From contig JAMWET010001075.1 of the NCBI GenBank assembly GCA_024036415.1, positions 12,501 to 76,500 on the forward strand: 64,000 nt of DNA. The letters run 5' to 3'. Numbering within the stretch: the first letter of the stretch is position 1; the number at the start of each line of letters is the position of its first letter. The notes below the pieces were generated by a model. It was given only the letters and a program-made list of their open reading frames with translations, searched no databases and was not told where the DNA came from. The stretch is from Prochilodus magdalenae. Lineage: Eukaryota; Chordata; Actinopteri; Characiformes; Prochilodontidae. Made by a program: the position numbers and the translations under genes. Of the stretch, positions 59,000 through 64,000 are shown in pieces.

Positions 59000-59500
59000 T
59001 AGTTTTATACAGTTAATGGTAGTTTTATATGCCCAAAAACCCCAAAACTTTCAATATATGATGCATCTATGTAATGATAGAAGAAAGCATTAATCCGAGA
59101 GAGACTTCTGCGGGATATATTGCTGAAACCCGGAGCTTTCTTTATTATTTAATCCATAATTGAACGGGATGCGTCCTGCCCCGAAGCCTAAACAGTCCCG
59201 GAGCATCATTTTTAATCACAGCTGTTCGTCTTTCCAGGATGACAGGGCTTAGCCTGGAGTCACACACTGCTATGTGTAAACCAATTCGGCACATTACGCC
59301 ACTTATTATAAGGACAGCACATCAAAATCATGCAACAGAACCAGACGTCCTTACATGGAACAGTTATGAATTCACAGGGCTGGGATATGAAAGATTACAG
59401 GTACATACACTTATCTTTGTAGACAGAATATCTTTATATGCGTATATAAGCTCACCTTGCATGTGGTAGTAACTTCAGGCTCCTGCAGATGGCGCTGCAC
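59000..59500. other. intergenic, nothing recognised
   Basis: No exon or repeat supported. Confidence 0.4.
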
Positions 59501-59519
59501 GAGGATGATGGGGCCAAAA

Positions 59520-59770
59520 ATATCTGTGGGGTGTGAGTGATGGAAGGTACAGTCCAGGGAATGTCTCGTCCCAAGTGTGGAAGGTGGCTCCAAAGCAGAC
59601 GTTCATGATTGGCTGAAAGGAGTGACGGCATTTGGACGTACCAAAGACCATAGTGTGAAGGAAGTAGCTGAATCTGAAGGTGTGTGGAAGCGTACGGTCA
59701 TACGGGTCTACCAGCAGTGGCTAAAACACCAGTCTCCTCTGAATTCTGCAAGAGAAGGCATCCATCAAAT
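59520..59770 (+). mobile_element. Tc1-like N-terminal fragment
   Basis: Related to 48,650-48,930: GRTKDHSVKEVAESEGVWKR + TVIRVYQQWLKHQSP encodes a transposase helix-turn-helix. It ends in an AT dinucleotide run at 59,775. Confidence 0.65.
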
Positions 59771-59829
59771 CTGGCCCATATATATAATATAATATATATA
59801 TAATATATCAGTATTCCATCCCCTGTATA

Positions 59830-60360
59830 GGCTCTGCCTTTCTTTTATCTACATCAGACTCCCCCAAACTGCATATATGGGAATGTGTACATCTATATAT
59901 ATCATAGCTTCTATATAAAATTGTATATTACTGTTATATAAAACTGTATATGTGGACTACCAGAGCTATTCTGGTGTTTAGTACTGTGTGTATTTATTGT
60001 CTAATGTGTGTAGTGTTTGTATTTAGGTACTGCTGGGGACTACACACTTAGGAAGCACCACTATAACCGTGAGGTGACAGGTGTCACGCCTTGCCCTGGT
60101 TCCCTCCCTGCCTGTTTCTGTCCTTGTTTACCTTTCCTCATGTTCCTGTCATTTCCATGTGCTTTTGTTTATCTTGGTTCTGGCTCCTCCTTGTCTCCAC
60201 CCTCATGCCATGCCCCTCACCTGTCCATAGTTTATGGCTCCTCCCCTTCCCAGGTGTTGCTTGTCGGTTGTTGTGTATTTATACACCTAGTTGCTGATCT
60301 TTTATGTCTAGTTTATATCTGTGATTTTTGTTTTCGGTTGTATTGGTTCTATTAAACATT
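59830..60360. other. intergenic; possible retroelement end at 60,075-60,365
   Basis: TGACAGGTGTCACGCCTTGC, a C/T-rich middle, GTTGTGTATTTATACACCTA and ATTAAACATTGTG resemble the end of a fish retroelement (solo LTR or SINE), but borders and target duplication are not visible. Confidence 0.35.
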
Positions 60361-60600
60361 GTGTGTTTATAGATATATAGATATAGGTATAAATATATCA
60401 AATAAATATTGTTGATTTGATTTTGAATTGCAATACATCACAATATAATGAATCAACAAATCACATAGCTACTCATTATATAGTCATATATGCAAGATGT
60501 TGTCATGGGGATTGAGAATAGGTCATGAAAGGGCAGTGGGAGTAGCAGTGGACTGAAACAGATCAATTCATTTGAATAATTGAATTGTTCAGGAAAAATA

Positions 60601-61150
60601 CACTATATGGCCAAAGGTATTCGCTCGTCTGCTTTTACATGCATATGAACTTGAGTGACATCCCATTCTTACTCCATAGGGTTTAATATGATGCCGGTCC
60701 ACACTTTGTAGCTAGAACAGCTTCAACTCTTCTGGGAAGGCTTTCCATAAGGTGTAGGAATGTGTTTATGGGAATGTTTGACCATTCTTCCAGAAACGCA
60801 TTTGTGAGGTCAGACACTGAAGTTGGACGAGAAGGTCTGGCTCGCAGTCTCCAGTGTAATTCATCCCAGAGGTGTTCTATCGGGTTAAGGTTAGGACTCC
60901 TCCATCAGATTACCAGGCGGAGAAGTGTGTTTGGTCACTCCAGAGAACACGTCTCCACTGCTCTAGAGTCCAGTGGTGGTGGTTTACACCACTGCTTTCG
61001 ACGCTTTGCATTGCACTTGAATGCAACTGCTCGGACAGGAATACCCATTCCATGGAGCTCTCTACACACTGTTCTTGAGCTAATCTGAAGGCCACATGGA
61101 GGTTGGAGGTCTGCAGAGACTCAGAAAGTTCCTGACCTCTATGAACAAAC
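60601..61150 (-). mobile_element. Tc1/mariner-like element, one end only
   Basis: Starts at TA|CACTATATGGCCAAAGGTAT, a common fish Tc1 terminal repeat. On the minus strand it carries HWTLEQWRRVLWSDQTHFSA, the block around the second catalytic Asp, here followed by Q-T rather than E-S. The other end is missing, so the copy is truncated and inactive. Confidence 0.8.
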
Positions 61151-61584
61151 ATGTCGACCCATAACAACGGGAAACAGAATGAAATGAATAAGAAATTACA
61201 TATGAGTTTATTCCCAGTGCGCTTCAATGTCAGTATGTATGGCTAATGTATTCAGAATATTGTAATGGTGGTCCACTGAGATTCAGCTGAAGCCGTTCTG
61301 TTTAAGAGCTGAATAGGTGAATGCATGCGTAGTGTTGAAGGTCTCCAGCAACAAAGCTCCATGCTACCCCATCACCCACCAAACACACCAACCTCCCACA
61401 TCCCCCTGACATTACGTTACACATTCTGCATACGAGTGCCTGGTGAACATTTCTACTATACGTTAATGAATACGTTTAGTGTTTGCAGTATCCAGCCATC
61501 ACTACCTTGCCCTGTGAATATGCTAACCAAGACGCTGTGTTTAAAAACCATTGAGAGGGGATTTAGCCTAAACATTTTTTAAGT

Positions 61585-61830
61585 GCCAGCCATGGTGGAG
61601 CGATGCATCCAAGGCATTGTAAGGTAAATAGTCCCCAAGGTAACCCTATTAAATTCAGGTTTTCCAGAGTTTCCCATTATCAGCACTCCATTTATAATGC
61701 ATAAAACACGTGTGAAGCCACATAGGTTCACTGGTGGTTTAGATATATATGTGTTGTAAACTTGGTGACCCATGTTTCCATCATTATCACCATCGTCAAG
61801 ACCATCTTAGTCTCTACAATCAACCATTTC
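61585..61830 (+). mobile_element. interspersed repeat family A, diverged copy
   Basis: CCATGGTGGAGCGATGCATC, TTTCCCATTATCAGCACTCC, GGTTCACTGGTGGTTTAGAT and GTTGTAAACTTGGTGACCC match 51,760-51,985. Lies directly 3' of the unknown gene's poly(A) signal. Confidence 0.7.
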
Positions 61831-61852
61831 ACACCAAATTGCTCTGAATGTG

Positions 61853-61858
61853 TTTATT
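61853..61858 (-). terminator. poly(A) signal AATAAA for the hypothetical gene
   Basis: AATAAA on the minus strand, about 100 bp after the TAG of the 61,957-63,606 frame. This supports a transcript ending here. Confidence 0.6.
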
Positions 61859-61956
61859 GACAATAGACATTGATAGAGAAACAAAGGAATCAATCCTGAG
61901 AGGTTGTCATGGCATTTTTGAATCATGTCCTCCTCCTCCTGGTGGACTGCAGCTTC

Positions 61957-63606
61957 CTATCTGCACCAGGAGTCGTTTTGGTGCCACTTTCTTATCCTGA
62001 TTTCTGCATTCGTGCTGGAGAGGAGTTTCTGCCTCTTTGGGTAACGAGCTGTGTTACTGACACTCTCATCTTCTTCCTCTGAAGTCTCCATTTGTCTCTT
62101 GACTGACCTAGTCCAGGCATGTGTGCAGTAATGGTGAGGAACGTTGTCAGGAACCAAGAAGGCCATGGTGTCTGCTTGAGCAGTTGGCGGTAGCAGCAGC
62201 TCCCTACCTGTTTCAGCTTGCTCTGGAAGATGGAGCCCATTTTTTAATGGCTCTGGATTATCTCCATACTGACTTGCAGCAAGCTCAGGAAGATCAACGT
62301 TCTTGATCTGTTCCTTATTGACGAAATCACTGTAGGCATCTGGATTATTTTCTTGTGGCTTGTTGGCAGTATCACATGCGGCTTCCAGTGCGTGCCCAAG
62401 GATCAGTGGGTCAACATCACTTTCCTGGTCCTGACCATATGTGGGTGACGTGTTGTCAGATAGTAAAGGGCTGGATGTGGACAGAAGTATGCTGGATTCA
62501 GCAGCAGCCTGCAAACCAGTACCATCTTCATAGGCTGTGAAGGCTCCACACAAACCAGAGGCCTCTGGGAAATTACGATATGAGCTAATTATGTCTGGGT
62601 CAACACCTTGACAATAGAAGTTCACGATAAAGTCAGGCACACATCCTTGGTCAGGAAGTCCATTGGTCGTAAAGACTGGACAAAGGGCACTCTTCTCAAT
62701 GGGGGATCCTGCTGGACCTTCAAAATGCACAGGAGCTTGACGAGCACCTTGAGGAAATTGTCCATGCTGTGCCTCCTGACAGGCAGACTTTGAGAAGCTA
62801 CTGGTAGTGCCATCAAGTGCAGAGTCACTGGTTGAAACAGAACAGTAATCGATGTTGCTCGAATCATATTGATCATCTTGGTCCATAATCACATGGAGGG
62901 CAACATCTCCATCAGACATCCGTGGCAGGAAGACGGCGGATTCACTTGCTGGACTGGTCATGTAGACCGGATACAGGACATCAGAGCCCTCTGCCTCCGG
63001 CAGAGAAGCCAAATTTGGCTTGTCTTGCACGTCCCTGTCTCCTCCAGTTTGAAGAGTGATCAAGAAATGGTCATTCTCCATGAGAAGCATGGGATCTTGA
63101 CACAGGAAGCCAATGTTAGTGCCATCAAGTGCAGATACGGGTGAGTCACTGGTTGAAAATGGACAGAAAACGATGTTCCTTGATTCATGTTGATCATCTT
63201 TGTCCATAATCACATGGAGGGCAACAGCACCATCAGGCATCAGTGGTTGGATGGCTCCAGGATCACTTGCTGGACAGTCAGAAGTAGTCGACTCATCCCA
63301 GAAAGTAATAATACTACCGGGAAAGGCTGAGGAATCCAGCTCAGACTGCATCCCTTCCACAAATGACAAGTCAATAATCAAGTCACCCTCTTCTTCCTCT
63401 TCTGTAAAGGTCATTTCAGAAGACTCGTTTTTCTCTTGGACAGGCCGGACATTTGAAGAAGCGAGCCCTGAGGCATCAGGCCCAGAAGTAGCCCTGTAAG
63501 AATTCAGCATTAAGGTCAGCTGATTGGATCCGGGATTGGTGTCTTGCAATGGGTGGGAGTCCACCTCAGCAAATTTGTCCAATGCAGGAGTCGATGAATC
63601 CTGCAT
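61957..63606 (-). CDS. hypothetical acidic protein with internal duplication
   Basis: One uninterrupted frame of 549 codons from ATG at 63,606 (context ACCATGC, favourable) to TAG at 61,957. The frame stays open upstream to a TGA near 63,690 (giving ...SPSFTCSLEGDLDWLPGS), so this may be the last exon of a spliced gene. The protein is acidic and Ser/Asp-rich with an EEEEE stretch. A segment ALHVIMDKDDQHESRNI is repeated as ALHVIMDQDDQYDSSNI 107 codons later. The C-terminus is basic (KRQMETSEEEDE, YPKRQKLLSS), like a nuclear localisation signal. No transmembrane or catalytic motif seen. I do not recognise the family. Codon use is balanced and the length without stops argues that it is real. 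Confidence 0.7.
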   Translation of the reverse strand: MQDSSTPALDKFAEVDSHPLQDTNPGSNQLTLMLNSYRATSGPDASGLASSNVRPVQEKNESSEMTFTEEEEEGDLIIDLSFVEGMQSELDSSAFPGSIITFWDESTTSDCPASDPGAIQPLMPDGAVALHVIMDKDDQHESRNIVFCPFSTSDSPVSALDGTNIGFLCQDPMLLMENDHFLITLQTGGDRDVQDKPNLASLPEAEGSDVLYPVYMTSPASESAVFLPRMSDGDVALHVIMDQDDQYDSSNIDYCSVSTSDSALDGTTSSFSKSACQEAQHGQFPQGARQAPVHFEGPAGSPIEKSALCPVFTTNGLPDQGCVPDFIVNFYCQGVDPDIISSYRNFPEASGLCGAFTAYEDGTGLQAAAESSILLSTSSPLLSDNTSPTYGQDQESDVDPLILGHALEAACDTANKPQENNPDAYSDFVNKEQIKNVDLPELAASQYGDNPEPLKNGLHLPEQAETGRELLLPPTAQADTMAFLVPDNVPHHYCTHAWTRSVKRQMETSEEEDESVSNTARYPKRQKLLSSTNAEIRIRKWHQNDSWCR

Positions 63607-63689
63607 GGTCCTCAAATCTCCTTTAGGGAGTTCGGAACCTGGCAACCAGTCGAGATCACCCTCCAAAGAGCAAGTGAAGGAGGGGCTGA

Positions 63690-64000
63690 GATGCCTTCAG
63701 TTGAAGAAATGGTAGATGATGAGGACCTGGAGAACTATAAAAAAAAAAAAAAAGTCTCGTTCTGGCCACTGGACAAGGAATCTGTATGTAAAGGTAGAGC
63801 CAACATTATCTGTGACTGTCACTGAATTGTAAACTCTATGCTACCTTTGATACAAGAGTACAGAGAGCTGGCGTCTCAAACCAATGAGCTACTGTCAGCA
63901 CTGCACCCTACAGAAAGAACAGAAGACAAAGGAAATGTGATGAGCTCATATGCTACATGCTAATGACAATCACCAAAGGTGGTGGAAGGAAACTATCAGC
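63690..64000 (-). other. 5' flank of the hypothetical gene
   Basis: On the minus strand a T15 run followed by ATAG (63,739-63,757) could be a 3' splice site. A 63-nt open segment 63,845-63,907 lies between CTGTAG and a weak GTAGCA donor and reads GAVLTVAHWFETPALCTLVS + K. These may be upstream exons, but the phases do not clearly join. Confidence 0.3.

Overview
The window is eukaryotic nuclear DNA, almost certainly from a teleost fish. The evidence is short exons in long introns with GT..AG borders, many Tc1/mariner remnants with TA target sites, microsatellites everywhere, and two genes whose protein sequence is clearly vertebrate. The repeat types look otophysan (perhaps characiform), but that is only an impression. 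There are no prokaryotic features.

Layout, left to right. (1) 57-11,771, minus strand: the 5' two thirds of mpp2, a MAGUK scaffold protein. Nine coding exons run from the start ATG (11,753) through L27, PDZ and SH3 to the beginning of the guanylate kinase-like domain, where the window cuts the gene. A GC/CpG-rich block at 17.5-17.96 kb is the likely promoter. (2) 21.27-33.2 kb, minus strand: a complete peptide YY gene (pyy), rebuilt here from four exons with a TATA box, a signal peptide, the 36-residue hormone, a Gly-Lys-Arg amidation/cleavage site, a C-flanking peptide and a poly(A) signal. Co-oriented MPP2 and PYY also occur at human 17q21, so this is an old conserved linkage. (3) 33.3-61.8 kb: about 28 kb with no recognisable gene, made largely of minisatellites, transposon fragments and a local segmental duplication. 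(4) 61,957-63,606 (open to about 63,690), minus strand: a long acidic single-exon ORF of unknown family with an internal duplication and a basic C-terminus.

The striking property of the window is its tandem repeats. At least fifteen unrelated families (3-bp to about 72-bp units) cover roughly 19 kb, including a 4.4-kb array of a 34-bp unit in an mpp2 intron, a 2-kb GGTA-type array in pyy intron 2, and three arrays of one 42-bp unit in both orientations. Several arrays have been split by a datable insertion (a Tc1-like element in one, a retroposon tail in another). Most of the very long open frames here are artefacts of repeat units that lack stop codons.

The two known genes act in different pathways: mpp2 is a membrane/synaptic scaffold and pyy is a secreted gut-brain hormone. 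They share only their location and orientation. No CRISPR, operon or other novel multi-gene system is visible. The best leads are the unknown ORF at 62-63.6 kb, the purine tract abutting the pyy TATA box, microsatellites forming the 3' splice-site tracts of both genes, and the higher-order repeat structure.
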